From the NCBI GenBank assembly GCA_036245525.1, contig BTPG01000005.1, forward strand, positions 175,937,078-176,001,077: 64,000 nt of DNA, given 5' to 3'. The notes under the pieces are model-generated. The model saw only the letters and a list, made by a program, of their open reading frames with translations, was not told the DNA's origin and did not search any database. A program made the position numbers and the translations under genes. Shown here in pieces: positions 1 to 14,400 of the stretch. Position 1 is the stretch's first letter. Each line of letters opens with the position of its first letter. Source of the DNA: Semisulcospira habei. Its lineage: Eukaryota > Mollusca > Gastropoda > Semisulcospiridae.

Positions 1-1697
1 TCGCCTTTCTTGGGAAGCTTGATTAGGTACCCCTCCTTCCAGTCAGCTGGCATCACCTCCTCTTCCCAGATCTTTCCAAACAGTGGGTACAGCATCTCCA
101 CTGTTGTCTCTAGGTCTGCTTTCAGAGACTCCGCTGGGATGCCATCTGGCCCTGCTGCTTTGCCATTCTTCAAAAATGCCACTGCTTTTCTGATCTCTTC
201 CCGGCTGGGTCTGTCACAGCTGATGGGTAGGACGGTCTCTGCCGGCTGGATGTCGGGGGGGTCGGGTGGGCTAGGTCTGTTCAGTAACTCTTCAAAATAC
301 TCGGCCCATCTGTCGAGTTGGTCTGCTCTGTCTGCAATAGGCTTGCCTTCTTTGTCTTTTACTGGTCTTTCTGTATGGCCATACTTACCCGACAATCTTC
401 TGGTAATGTCGTAGAGCTGTTTCATCTTGCCGCTGCCTGCTGCCTTTTCTGCCTCTGCTGCCAGGCTGTCTGTGTAGGCCCTCTTGTCTGCCCTGATACT
501 CCTCTTCACCTCGCGGTTGGCTTCCGAGTATTCCCCCTGTTCCCTTACTTTGGCTGCTCTCGTGCGACTGTTGTTGACCGCTGCTTTCTTCTGCTTCCTC
601 GCTTCTATCTTCTTCAAGGTCTGTGCCGACAGCCAGTCCTTGTGGTGGTGTTTCCTGAACCCTACAGTGTCTTTGCAGGTTGAGTTCAGCGCCTAACTGC
701 CTTCCACTGCTGCTCTGTGGTGACCGCCTCCTCTTCATTTACTAGCTCCTGTAGCGCTTGAAACTGGTTGGACAGCACCAGTTTGAACTCTTCTCTAACT
801 CCAGTTTCTCTCAGGAGGCCTACATTATAGCGCTGTCTTCTTGTTGTCTCTGTGCGGCTTTTCTTTAGCTTGAGCTTCATTCTTAAGGTAAGCAGATGGT
901 GGTCTGAGGCGACATCTGCTCCCCTCCTCACTCGAACATCTTGAAGGGATCTTCTAAATTTCTTGCTAATGCAGATATGGTCTATTTGGTTCTCTGTTGT
1001 ATGGTCAGGTGAGACCCAAGTTGCTTTGTGTATTCTTCTGTGTGTGAAGATGCTGCCTCCAATGACAAGTCGGTTTAGAGCACAAAAGTCTACAAACCTC
1101 TCCCCGTTCTCTCATCTCCGAGCCTAGTCCCTGTCTCCCCATCACCTCTTCGTATCCGGTGTTGTCCTCCCCTATTTTGGCATTAAAATCGTCCATGACG
1201 ATGGTGATGTCTCGCTCCGCACATTTGTCCACGGCACTCTGGAGTCTGTCGTAGAACTCTTGTTTCTCTTCCTCGTCACTGTCATTGGTGGGCGCATAAC
1301 ACTGGATGACGTTCAGCTTGAGCTTTTTCTTGGTTCTAAAGGCTGCTGTTATAATTCTTGGCCCAAGAGGTTCCCAGCCCATCAGCGCTCTCTCTGCCAC
1401 TGGTGACAGCATGAGTGCTACTCCTTCTGTATGGGGGGCATTCTCCTCTTCATGACCTGAATACAGAATCATCTCCCCTCTTAACAGCCTTTTCTGGCCA
1501 GACTGCGTCCATCTGGCTTCACTGATGCCTAGCAGGGAAAGGTTGTACTTTTGCATTTCCGCTGCTATCTGGGCGGCCTTGCCGCTCTGGTACATGGTCT
1601 TGACGTTCCATGTGCCCATGGTTGTATCCCTAGATAGAGAGAGGCGGCTCGGTCCTGTGGCTTCCGAAGACTTCCGGCTTTCACCACAGGACGTCAT
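1..1697 (-). pseudogene. Endonuclease/reverse transcriptase ORF of RTE-like LINE, frameshifted
   Basis: The ORF would encode an endonuclease-reverse transcriptase acting in target-primed reverse transcription. The endonuclease frame is open from about 1697 to 1100. Homologous sequence then continues in another frame (QIDHICIS, then SDHHLL near 910), with a second shift near 685. The RT N-terminus (AAGPDGIPAESLKADLE) follows down to the window edge. Two frameshifts mean that this copy cannot make a full product. It lies downstream of the DLGAP5-like gene in the same orientation and is not part of it. Confidence 0.75.
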
Positions 1698-1990
1698 AAG
1701 TCTTCTAGTAGAAGAACCTTCCTCCTCCAGGAAAGGAATTACTGTTAGTCTTTTCGTCGGCGTTTTTGTAGCTATTTCCTTTTTTGCAGGGTGGGGAAGC
1801 TACCCCCACGCCCAACCGGCAACCCCCTTACTAGGAGGACCAGGGGTTTTCTGTCGGGGTCACCTTCCCTTAGACCATGTTGGTTCACGGCACCTTATTT
1901 CATTCGGTGCACCCCTCTCACGAGGGACCCCCTATCCACCACCCAGGGGACGCGCCTCAACGCCGTATGGTCCCAGCGCGAGGTTAGATT
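1..1990 (-). mobile_element. RTE-type non-LTR retrotransposon, 5' part, cut by window edge
   Basis: This is the 5' portion of a LINE read on the minus strand. About 1700-1990 looks like a GC-rich 5' leader. From 1697 downward there is an apurinic endonuclease domain with the signature residues TWNVKT, SEARWT and DFNAKIG, followed by the SDHHLL motif. It is joined to the start of a reverse transcriptase with KNGKAAGPDGIPAE and LPKKG. The RT catalytic part lies outside the window. The domain order and motifs are those of RTE/BovB-like LINEs. The clade is inferred from motif style only. Confidence 0.8.
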
Positions 1991-2440
1991 AGAACTATGT
2001 AAACATTATTTTTTCAATCAACTTTTGCACTTAAATTAGAGATTTGCTATGTGCATTTAGCACAACATTTTACAATTAGTTCTTCAAGTAGAATTACAAT
2101 TTACAAATTAGTGATTTTTGAAAATTATCGTGTAATGCATTGTTCGAAGTTTTCATACCATAAAAGGTTGCATTTTCCACTAATACACTTTATTTATAGA
2201 CATACCATTTATTCTGGATGGGGAACATACATTGAAACATACAAATGCAAGAAATTGCTTACATGCATATACAGCTTGTGTTTGTTGTGAATTGTATGTG
2301 TGACATTGTAATTTATGTTATGTTCAAACTTTAAACTTCAAAGTTCAATAACAACCAAACTGCAAATAACATAAAATTTTACTTAGTGTTAATGTTTTTA
2401 TGTATGCAAAGGTACAACAGATTTATATGAAATATTAAAT
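1991..2440. other. 3' flank of the DLGAP5-like gene, AT-rich
   Basis: This AT-rich stretch lies between the last predicted coding exon (stop TAA at 2441-2443) and the RTE leader. It should hold the 3' UTR. A canonical AATAAA overlaps the stop codon region itself (minus strand), and no other clear polyadenylation hexamer with a downstream GT-rich element was found. No additional coding signal was seen. Confidence 0.4.
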
Positions 2441-2505
2441 TTATTTTGCTTTTGAAAATGTAGGGTGCTTGTCACACCATTTGGACACCCAGTCGTACTC
2501 TTGAC
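2441..2505 (-). CDS. DLGAP5: DLGAP5-like terminal exon 11
   Basis: The acceptor is TTCCTTACAG at 2506-2507. The exon encodes QEYDWVSKWCDKHPTFSKAK and then TAA (2441-2443), so the Trp-containing C-terminal peptide is ordinary globular-looking sequence rather than low-complexity tail. Exact phase continuity with exon 10 supports it. No other C-terminal exon is needed. Confidence 0.58.
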
Positions 2506-5500
2506 CTGTAAGGAAATAACCAATGAAGACAGAATGAGAAAGGTGCATGATTTGGGATAACAAGGACAAAACAGCTGTACTCCCTCAGGGAGAACCAAAT
2601 TCATTCGATCCTTGCCAAATAAGAGGAGAGTTTTCTAGTGGGCGCAACAAAGCCATGTCTTGGAGCCCAAATGGCAAATTTCACAAATGCACTGTGTGCC
2701 AATGCTGTGCAGAAAGTATTCCAAGAGCTTTGCTCTATTTGAATTTCATTGCATGTACGTCAAAACTGTTTATGATTCCTTGCGTTTCAATTTCATATAC
2801 AAATGTCTTTTATCTGATGTTCATCCCGAGTGTGATGTGTCAAAAGTTTAGACTTGTTTACCTGGAGGTGTTTTCAACTTAGGCGTCCGTCTGGTCATCT
2901 CAACCATGGGACTGTTTGAGATAATCTTGATGCTGAAAAGAAGAAAACTATATATTTTCAACACAACTTCAGCAACTTATCAATCAATTGTTTATTGCAA
3001 GTTTTTGAGTACTTGGGTGACAGCGTGAAAAATTGAAATGACTGAAAAAGGACGGCAGACTAAATACACATGTATCCCATAATCCATGACCGGCAAGAGA
3101 CATAAATTGACATGATGCAGGGGCTCATGGGAATGTATGCCACATGCAGAACAGGCTGGCTGAAGTCTGTTCTGTGACAAAGCTGAATCAGTCTCCAGGA
3201 CTTAAGACTGTCACACTAAAAAAATAACAAATTGTTTGGGAGTTGTCCTCTGGAAGCCACAGTACATAGCCCAGGAGACAGCTCAAACATGAAGGTTCAG
3301 GAGTGGTGCCAAAACAGCTCGACACATCCAGTTCAAGGATTGCAGCAAGCTGTTCAGTGTTCTAGTATCATAGTATCACCGTCAATCAGTTTCCTGTAGT
3401 GTCAGAGCTAAACTCTTTTCAGATATAATGCAATGGCAACAAAATTTCAACTTACGCCTCCTCGGGACTTTTGGCAGTAGACAGAGCAATCATGGCAGCT
3501 GTCCTGCGTCGTTTGGCGGTTGACTGTCGCTTGGTGGACAGAGGCATGCCTGGTGTGAGGAAGCCATCGTCCTTGGACAATCCATGTCTGCTGCGTGTTC
3601 TCAATGGGGATGCATTTTCCACCACCTTGCTGTCTTCACTGACATTCTCAAGATCATGCGTAAGAGGCATTAGGGATGCTTCTTTGCTAGCTGAGGCTGG
3701 TTCATCCATTTGCATTTTTTCAACATTCTGAATAAATTCTGCTTTGTCTGAGGGATGTGGGGCTGATTCCACCAGTGCAACTGATGATCTTCGGCCTTGT
3801 CTGCCTCCTTGTGGCGTGTCAGTTGGCACTTCACTTTCCACAGCAGCAGCCACTGTTGCAACTGATGATCTACGGCTGCGGCGTAGACCTTGTCTGGGAG
3901 TTTCCCTCACTTCAACACCAGGTAATTCAGCATCTGCCTTCAGTTTTTCCTCTTTCAGCTTGTCATCTAACAACACACCGTCAGTACTAGCCACGGTAGA
4001 TCTCCGGCTGCGACGCGGTGCATGACCTGGTGATTTCTTCACTTTGTTGTCTGGATCCTCTGCCACTGTTTCAAGCCCTGTTGTTGGCTGGTCAACCACT
4101 TGTGTATCGCTGACAGATTCTGCCACAGATGATCTAAGGCTGCGAAGAGAGCGACGAGGGGTCTTTTTTGCAGGTGTGAGTTTTGCACTTTTCTGCAGCT
4201 GCTCAGAGTTGCAAGAAACTGAAAAACTAACACCTGCAAAGACGGGAACCTCCTCCTCCTGCACGACCTCCATTGGCTCACTCTTCTCCTGCCTGTCCGA
4301 GTCTGCATTGGCTGCTGAGGAACTGCGGTTTCGCCGAGAGGACCGGACTGGGGTCTTGTCATGCTCAACTGGTGTGTTTGCTTGCGCACACACCTCGCTG
4401 TGCCTTGTGCTTCGCCTTCTGGATGACGCTGAGCTCACTGACGGCAGCTGTCCTGGTTCCTTTTGTCCTTCAATTAGGGCTGGAGTGGAAAGCTGACTGG
4501 CGCGAACACTTCGTCTACCTACAGGAGTCTGCGATGCCTGACTCTCCTTCTCAGACCTGGCCGCTGCTGTTTCAGCTTCCCTGACATCTTCTTTCTCCTG
4601 CTTGTTACCTGGCATCTGTTTCTTGCTTGACTCCTTGACTTCAATGGTTTCTAGGTCAGAGTCAGCAGATGGAGTCATCCTAACATTTGTGTTGATGGCA
4701 CACTGGGCTGGCTTCCCTTGATCAGCAGCATTCGCCTGTGTTTTCAGTGTACTCTGCGATGCCCGACTCTCCTTCTCAGACCTGGCCGCTGCTGTTTCAG
4801 CTTCCCTGACATCTTCTTTCTTCTCGCTTGCCTGTGTTTTCGGTGTACCCTCGCTTGCCTGTGTTTTCGGTGTACCCGGGCATGCCTGTGTTTTCGGTGT
4901 ACCCTCGCTTGCCTGTGTTTTCGGTGTACCCGGGCTTGCCTGTGTTTTCGGTGTACCCAGGCTTGCCTGTGTTTTCGGTGTACCCAGGCTTGCCTGTGTT
5001 TTCGGTGTACCCTTGATTGCATCAGGACCCTGTGATGAAGCTTGCGGTTTCTCGTCCTCATTCTTCATGAAATCTGCATCAGTTCTCACTGGCATCTCTG
5101 CTGATCCACTCTGCTCTGTGCTGGTCAATCGCTGCATCTTGGGTGTAGACGTTCTGTAATCAACAAAACTGAATTATAAACTTCATTACATGTAATGTCT
5201 TGTTTCTAAGACAATTTGTAGAATTGTCTAAAGATCTGTGATAAACAAAACTAAATTGCATTCATAACATTATTACTTTTATTATTTCTAGAAACAATTT
5301 TTCCAAATGTTTCACCAGTTGTGATGGCATACCTTCATCGTTATTAGTGATTAACTCATTAAGTGTGCACATTTTATCTTCAATCATGTATCGTCTTGAT
5401 CAGTTAATAGGCAAACAATTTCCCAAATGGGATCAATAAAGTATTTTTTGTATTGTATTCTGGCTGTACAATGGTACAGATACACATAATTACAAAAAAT

Positions 5501-8456
5501 ATTATGCTTTGTATCTGGTTAGTTAGTTATTTGCGTTTAACACCATGCAGGCAACTAAGGCAGACCTGTTTACCCCCTGGGTGCAGTCAGTGTACTTTCA
5601 ACTGACTAATTGTGTACTTTGGACCTCACATGTGTATTTATTCACAAGCCAGTGAGTTGTCAGTTTCTCCAAAATGTGTATTTTTGTGTAAAAACGTGTA
5701 CAAGTATGTGTACCCCAAAGCAAAATTGTGTACTTTAATACGCCAAATGTGTATGGTAAACAGGTCTGCTAAGGCCATCTCACGGTGGGCTTTGTATCTG
5801 GTCAGCATGGTCATGCAAACATTCTACCCATGCTACAAGTTTTGAATCCTTTATCATTCGGAATACACCAGTGTGTGAAATAAGTTTGACTAAAATATTT
5901 CAAGGGTGGTGCCAGAATAGCTTGGCGCCTCTAGGCGCCAAGCTATTCTGGCACCACCCTTGAACTAAAGCCATTGGTCTATATCCTTATCTGTAAGTAC
6001 TATAATGTAGCTTGCATATGGCAGTGTACAAATGTGAAGCTTTTAGCCTCAGTATGATATGGGTTAACATCAGCTCCCACAAACATAGACAGATTTCTCA
6101 CCTGTGAACTCTGTCCGTGAAGGCTGACATGGTGGTGTTGTTACCATTGGGGAACAAGAAGCCGGCAACACTACTGGGACTCAGTGGCTTGAAGACGAAC
6201 GATGAAACACTGCTTGGTGCCTGAAACACAAAGTCGCTGGGGGCAAATGATGGCTCAGAGGACTGAGGTGGTATCACTTCAGCATGATGACTTGACACTT
6301 TGCTTGTGTCTTTTTCCTGGGTAGGGTCAGACTCCTTCTGTTTGTTTGCTGCAAGAAATAATAATAATGTAAAATCATCGGTTATCTGTAGACTGTACCT
6401 ACACATAAGGTGAGCAGTAGACAAGGCAATAGCCACTTAGCTGGTGAGTTGCTGCTCAGTAGACCATAACCAATGTCTTAGGAAAAGTGGGGGGCGAGAT
6501 CGATCCCCACCTGAGCTAACCTGTGGCAAGTTACACCATAACATTTCATGAATTAACCTACTACATCCTGAGGCTGCATTTTTTTTTTTTTATTTACTTA
6601 TTCAGTTATTGTCATATGAAGGCTACATTACAGATTAGGAGATAGATCAACCATTTTAGTTAAAGGGTGGTGCCAGAATAGCTTGGCGCCTCAGATGCCA
6701 AGCTATTCTGGCACAACCCTTAAATTATCACTCAGTCTAATTTATTTCAAGCAATATTGCATCAGGATGAAAAGGGTTAAGGCCACTCATGGGTGTGTGT
6801 GTTTATATATTCTCAGGGGTCACCATAAAGGGTTAAGGCCACTCATGGGTGTGTGTGTGTGTTTATATATTCTCAGGGGTCACCATAAAGGGTTAAGGCC
6901 ACTCATGGGTGTGTGTGTGTTTATATATTCTCAGGGGTCACCATAAAGGGTTAAGGCCACTCATGGGTGTGTGTGTTTATATATTCTCAGGGGTCACCAT
7001 CATTGCATTTCTTACCGTACATTTTGGGGAGGCCGCATGCCTGCGTATAACTACATGCACGCATCACTCAGACCTCCTATTTCATTTACGCCTGGCGATA
7101 TGTCAGAGCTACGCACTGTTTAGTCCCTTGCATAGGTCCTTGCAATACATCGTGAATCGGCCTGTGACTGTTCTAGAAGTGGATAGTAGACTAGAAATGA
7201 ACCGAAAGCTGTGGTGACAATGAAATGTCATGCAACGTTTGCGAGATTTTTATTGTAACTAAACAAGGACAAGAAATGCAAAGCCCTTATGGCTCACGTG
7301 TATGACCGATCCACACGTCTGACAATAAGTAAAGGGATGGCTTCTGCACTAACAAAATCCACGTTTTCTCAAAAATTTAATCAGTTTTCACACACCTGTG
7401 AAACCCCCTTGACCTTTGCGATGAGTCGACAAAATTTGGATACATAGGAAGGTCTTATCATCAGCTACCTTTGTGCCAAATTTGATTGAAAAGTTTCCAA
7501 ATATGTTGATAATAACTACAATTATTGGAATTGTTAGACATATGTCGACCTATTGTGACCCATGACTTTTGGGAGGGGTAATCCAAATTAGTATGCTTAG
7601 ATAGGTTTTACCATCAGGTATCTCTGTAGCAAGTTTGGGAAAAAAATCTTTTTTTTCAAAATATGGCAATTTTGGACCATTTCTTGAGCTCTTGTGACCC
7701 TCGACTTTTCCCGAGGGATCAACCAAATTAGTATGCAAAGGTCTTACCATGATGTATCTTTGTACCAAGTTTGGGTCTCAAGTTGTGAATAATATTTGAG
7801 AAAAAATAAATTATGTCCAAAAATAGCTATTATTTCCTGATCCCCATGCGACCTTGACCTCTGTGAGAGGTCACTGAAATTGGTATGTTTAAAAAGGTCT
7901 TGCCACAAAGTATCCTTAGGCCAAGTTTGGAGACTGCAGCTTGAATAGTGTCCGAGAAAATGCCAACATTAAAGTTTACCACGGACGACGGACGGTCAAC
8001 CACTGGCCCAGAACAATGAGCTGAAAAGTCTCAGATATATGCATTTTTACCAACTCTTTGCATACCTGCAAGCAAAAGCACCATCAAAATCCCTGAACTC
8101 TGGCTTTCCTTCCCCAGGAAAATTTAGACAAACAAATATGGGTGGTACTGCACTAGTACAGTACACCAACCAGTCTTCCACAGGGAAGGCATCCCAAATT
8201 TTTCTTCATCATGCAGGGATCATGCTGGTGTTTGTATGCTTGTACACATAGGTCAGTAAGAATGTGTATAACAGGAAAACAATTGCATGACACATACATG
8301 TAACCCCTCCAAAAATCGAAAAGCAGGGGTGTTTATATTTTTTTTTAAACTTATGCAAACAGTCTTGCTGTAATTTGTGTGAAATCAGGTTGACTTTACC
8401 TAGACACATGATATACTAAGTACACGGGTCACCTGCATGCTCTTCTGAAAGTGTGA

Positions 8457-8487
<31 letters not shown>

Positions 8488-11400
8488 TCCAAACATCTCC
8501 AAGAAGCATAGATCCTCTTGCGCCTGGAGGCGCATGAGGATCTATTTCTCCTGGAGATGGGCGCATGTTTGTGAGAGAGAGAGAGCCGTGCACACGAGAA
8601 AAAATGACGTCATATTTAGAGTATTATGTCACTGTCTGCATGGTGATAGAGTTACCTCTTTTAAATCACTGCCACTGTCTGATTTTCTCTAGAAGTAAAG
8701 GTTCTTTAGTGTTTTAATTCTTTTCTGAAAATAATTAATTTTTACTAAAAAAAATTGAAAGGATACAAAGCTGGCTAATGAACTCATCCAATGTCTTTCT
8801 CCAAACTAGCTATAACAAATAAATATGACACAAATTATGGACTCTAATCTGTGTCAACCGACTTCCTATAACTTATAAGCGTTTGTTTATGTCTTCAATG
8901 AAACATTCAATTTAATTTGCTTGGAGGCTCTCTTAGCAACCCAATTAAGAAACTATTTCACCAAGTTTCAAGCTGGTGTGTTCAGAAATATTGGAGATTC
9001 TTTTGTTTACATACATATGCACACACATACATACTGTACATACGGAGCATACGTTGAGCAGCGAGGTTAGCGTAACTAGACATGACATAATTTTTATCTT
9101 GTTACTTCAATTGTTAGAGGTTTAGCTTGCCCGCCTTTGACATCATGGACATGCCATTAAATTCGCCCCACCGCGACCCATCCTAAAAAGTCCCTTCTGT
9201 CAGTTCTGTAAATAGAAGGAACTTAAAAAGCAGGAGGGGCACGTGTGAGTGATCCACCACAGGCGTCTCCAAGACGCGTGTTACACAGACACCTCCCCAA
9301 AACGAGGATGACTTCCCAAAATGCATGATTTACCCAAATAATGCACTGAACCCGACCACAGTCACTAGCGTCAGGACAATCAAAAGTATTTTTTAAAATG
9401 TGTATCCTAAAAGGACTGTTCTGTCACAAAAACATATTTTAGAGCACATTAACAAAGGCATCAGAATTGATAGAAATTAAAGTGATCTGCTCTATGGCAG
9501 ACTTTGACCACTGAACAGATTTTCAATAAAGAATTTTCTACTCTTCCTTGCATATATATTGATATTCATTATTAGTATTACATAGATCTGAGTAAGTACA
9601 TGAATAGATTTTCTACTGCCCCTGGAGCAAGTTGCTAGAACTCTCCTACATGTATACAAACAGGTCACACTGGTGCTTTGTTTTGCATTATATGTCATGT
9701 GTGCACAAAAAGTTGGTAAAATTATGTAAGACATAAAACAAAGTGTGAACTTACATTAACAAAGGGTTACGTAAGCATTAGTTTTACCATATGAGCCAGT
9801 GACAGAAGGTGGGCCTCACAGAGGGCATGCATTGTGCAAAATTAAGATTTATTATTGGTATATTTTGTTATGCTCCCTTGAAACTATAATGTTTGCACTA
9901 TCTAAAACCATACATAAGAAGATAGTTGAGTGTCAGGTGTTCCGTAGGCATGTCAAAAATGGTGGTCAAGTGGAAGTAGTTGAACGTGACACAGGACATG
10001 ACTTCTTTTGAAATCCTTCTCAATTTACATAATCATTAGCAACTTTTAAATGTTGTTTTATATAAACATGCTAAAATACATCAGAAAAGTGTAAGTCTTC
10101 AAGAATGTTATAAAATTAAGCACAGAAAATTTAGTAAAGTTTCATGTCCTGTGTCACATACGACATATACTGGGTACAAACAAATACAATAAAGAAAGAA
10201 CAAATACACAGTTAATGAAGAAACACAACTTTTTATTTCAAAACAATGTTCACCAGCCAAACTGTACATGAAATTTTGTTGGTATCAGTGGTGACAGTGT
10301 TTTTTTTTACAGAATGTGTATGTTGAACGCGACGAAATATGAGGACATGAGAAACAACAACATTTAAACTCTTTCTTACCTCAAAAGCACTTGTTTAAAA
10401 ATAAAATCAAGTTCAAAGGCTTATTTCTTAGCTTTACAGTCCATATTTATGGTATTATTGGCATATATACTGGTTTTATGCAAAAAGCATATGTCGTATG
10501 TGATGAAATCTGTGAGGACATGAAAAAATACCACCAAAGCATTTTTCTACTCGCAACCACTTGAAACTATATTTTCTTTTCCAACTACTGTTTCTCAACA
10601 TAAAATCTCATAAATGAAGAGAAGATTATGGTTTCATACATCATTTGTGCATAAAACATGATGAAATCTTGGCGTACATGTAGAGTATTATTCAACACAC
10701 TTAGTCTACTCACGTAAATATGCAATCACAAGAACTCATTTCTAACCACGCTTTGTAAGCATACCACCCTAAAATTGAAGAAATGTTGCCACATAAACTA
10801 ATTTCACTCCAAAAAGACACTCATACAGTGTACACTGTAAATTAATGGACATCATAAGAAAGAGGTAATTAAATGCAGTTGCTGACAAAAAAAAAACCTC
10901 ACAATTTTCAATTCTCAGCACTGTTTCTTAGCACATCACCCCGTAAGTGATACCTGAAAAAATAATTAGCGCATTGCTTGATTTATACATGCACCTATGA
11001 TGAGGTTTTTCAGCTTTCGACAACAAAAGCCAGTCTCTGTATGACAAAAAATGTTCACAGAAGTGAGGAGGATAATATCTGGAGGGGTCGTCTCAGATTG
11101 CGGAGGGCTTGTTTCTGGCTGGACATGAGTCTGAGTGCATTCTAGGAAAAGAATAAAATATGATAGTTTATTAATACAATCACGAACATTACTAAATGGT
11201 CACTGAAGTATGTTTTTTTTTTTTTTGGAAAATGCACCTCAGGTACATTGTCCATGTTCAAGTGTTCAAGTATTGCTTCCCATGAGAATCAAGCACGGAT
11301 TACTGAAAAGCGCCAGCTGTATGGCGACATTCTCAGAGAAAGCGAGATTTGAAGTCTTGCACAGTTTAAAATGGAAAATGTACCTGGGGTACAGTTAATA

Positions 11401-14400
11401 AGACAGTGTCTGATAAAAGTATACCATAGTCACGATAGTGACCACCCAAAAAGTCAAAGTAACAGACACATTTGGTATAGGTGTGCTGGATTGTTGGCAT
11501 AACAATGGGGAATGGGAGATTTCACATGCAAAGTACCATCTTATTTAAAAAAAAATTAATCTGAATAAAGAATCTGCCTCTCACATGAACAGTTCTGCAA
11601 AGAAAACAAATTCTGAGATTAGATTCATTCAAAATATTAGAAAATTAATTATGAGAAATGCACATTTACTTTTCTTTTCAAAGTAATACTTTGAACATTT
11701 CTCCCAGTGACGCCGCCACTTCTGGGTCGATGATTCACTGCATTGCTCCTGTTTCGCTCTGCGCCAGTTTTTACGCTGCAGCTCCACCTCATGCCTGGTC
11801 TTGGGCTTTGGTGTAGATCCGGCCAGAGGCTGGGTTATCACCTTCTTTATCTCTCTGAAAAAAATAATGTTTGATGGAAATGAACTGAAGAGGTTAAATA
11901 CTGGGAACCCATCACGCACAGAAAAGTTAAGATGGATGATCAATAAAAATGGTAGAAATGTACATGTTTACGAATCACAACCAGAGTAGGTCTCCTAAAC
12001 AATGTCACAATAGTATAAATAATAAAATTAAATATGGGAATGTGTTACGCACATGTTAACCAGAACCAACACATACCTTATCTCTGCGCGCGTAGCCTGT
12101 CCTGTTCACCTTTGCGCAGATTTCTTCCTCTGTCCGAGGGCGCTGTCTGTTTCAAGTACTTTATTCTTCTGCCTCTCAGCTTCATCACAGGAGGGGTCAC
12201 GCCTAATTGATATGCGATTTTCCTGGCATCTGTCAGCATTAGTTTTAACTTTAGTGGCCTTGATTTCTTCCTCTGGAGGATCAAGTTGACGAAGACCTGA
12301 AAAGGATTTTTGGGTGGATAGAACACAATTTTTGGCAATTTTGGGGTTAATTTTCATGATTAAACTCAGTAACTAAAACAAGATATTATAAATCAGACAT
12401 GAACTATTGCTATGTTTTGGCATAAACAAAGCGTCATCGAGCGTGATGAAGGACATGAAGCCACTTCATGTCCGCAAGATGTCTATCACGGTCGACTGAA
12501 AAGCAGACGATTCATCCGCCATTATCACCTCAGGGCATAAACAAAGAGGTTCATATGAAACCCACGTTTGAAATTTAACAGGTAGTTTAACCCGATCTGA
12601 GGCTCCTCATTAAAATTTTACTATAAAGACCGTCTATCAGTCGAACGTGGTGTCGGACATGACAAGAAATAGTCGACCGTGATTTGGGACATGACAAATT
12701 TCTACTGAAAAAGTCGTCGTCATCTCAAAAACAAGTCGCTTTCGAACGAACCTCGGAGAGTATCGTCGAGTAGTTTCGACCACACACTCATCGTTCACTT
12801 TCACCGTAAAATGATATAAAATGTGCGCGCTTAGAGGTACTAAACACAATAAAACATGTACACAAATCTACACAATGGCAACGTACGGTCGTACGTGATA
12901 AGGAAAAGTTATGGGACATGAAACAATTTCGCTTACCTTCGCTACGTCATGGCGCCATTTCCAATGAATGAAAGCACTGCGGCTAATCACGTGACCAAAA
13001 CATGACCTCCGAACAAAATTGCAGGCACAAAACGAACTCCGCATAAATAGAAATCGGCAAATAGTCGAACGTGATGAACGGACATGAAAACAAAAGCTTA
13101 CCACAAAAAGTAAAAAATAATCGTACACGAACCCCGAGGACTAGTACAATAAGATGTTTTATGCGGAAATATGTACAGGGTGCATACAGACATCTGCTCA
13201 AAAAATTCAAGGACTATTCAAGGACTTTTCAAGGAGATTTTTGCTGATAATCAAGGACTAAGCATCGTACAATCAAATGACAGGCAAGAGAGAGAAAATC
13301 ACAACATTCTCAAAATTACATAAAACACAGACCAACAAAGAAAATAATGATTACAAATTATTTCTTATTCAGAATCATGCAAAGAAACAAGGCATGTAAA
13401 ATACCTGAAAACACATGCAATCACTATGAAAGGCAGCATAGCATGCTAAAACAATGCACAGCAAGTAATCATGGAGCACATAAACCATAACAGACACAAA
13501 GAGAACAACTGTCTGCACATTTCATTACAGACTTTCTTTCAGTTTTTCCATTTCAAGATTGATCATCTTCTCCAGGTTAGCAATGTCCTCTTGCTTGGAT
13601 TTTGCCTTCTGACGCAGGGCATTGGATTCTGTCACAAGACGAAGAGCACCTGTTGCCTCACAGTCTAGCGCCAGTTTGTCTGCCTTGGTCACTAGTTGCT
13701 GCACCTCTCCCTCAAACCGCCTTTTCTTTGCTTTCAACTCCCCCACTTCAGCCTCCATTGCTTTCCTCTTTTCACCCCTTTCTGCCTTTGCCTTTTCTTC
13801 TTTTTGCAAGTCCAGATACTGGCTGTACCTGGATCTGGCACTTGACGCAGAGAGCATAAGCTCTTTCGAAATCTGTACTTTTATGACACCACCAGCTTGC
13901 TGGACATGGTTGTATATCTGTCTCCTTGCAACCAAGCCCATGGTGCTGATATTGTCTGTTGTCTCTTTATTCACTGAGAACCCTCGCTCCACTGACGCTT
14001 GGCCATGGGACAACAACAGCAGCTTGTGCACCACCTGCCACAGCATCTCAAATCCCTTCTTCTTCCCCATGTGATGAAGCATAAGGGTGTCCACTCGGCT
14101 ATTTTCTTCACCTGGAATGAAGTTGACGAACTCATCGTGGTCAAAAACTTGATCCAAAAATGTCCTGTACTGTGAAACCATTTGGTCAACATCCGTCTGG
14201 AACTCTACCAGCCTCAGTAAGAAGCCGCAAGATTGCTGTGATCCTTTTCTCATTCTCTTGACGTCGCTCTTTGGATGCCATTTCCCTTGGATCAAGGCAT
14301 CGCATGTTGCGCACAAGTGAATATGCAACGGGTGCCTTCTCCATCATCTTTTTCACCAACTCTCGCAAGAAGGCTCTGCAACTTGCTCGGAAGTCTACCT

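Noticed and set aside
2547..2882. Plus-strand ORF of 111 codons over the last two exons
   Set aside because: It lies opposite the phase-consistent minus-strand exons and shows no recognisable domain.
4718..5061. Plus-strand and alternate-frame ORFs across the decapeptide array
   Set aside because: Any frame of a 30-bp repeat without a stop stays open. Splice-phase evidence supports only the minus-strand GTPKTQAS frame.
6771..7000. CRISPR-like regular repeats
   Set aside because: The units are directly tandem without unique spacers, in eukaryotic intronic DNA; this is a minisatellite.
12078..12296. Using the stronger donor AAG/GTATGT for putative exon 5
   Set aside because: The frame open to it ends in TAA just before the donor, and the GTGAAC donor gives phase agreement with both neighbours.
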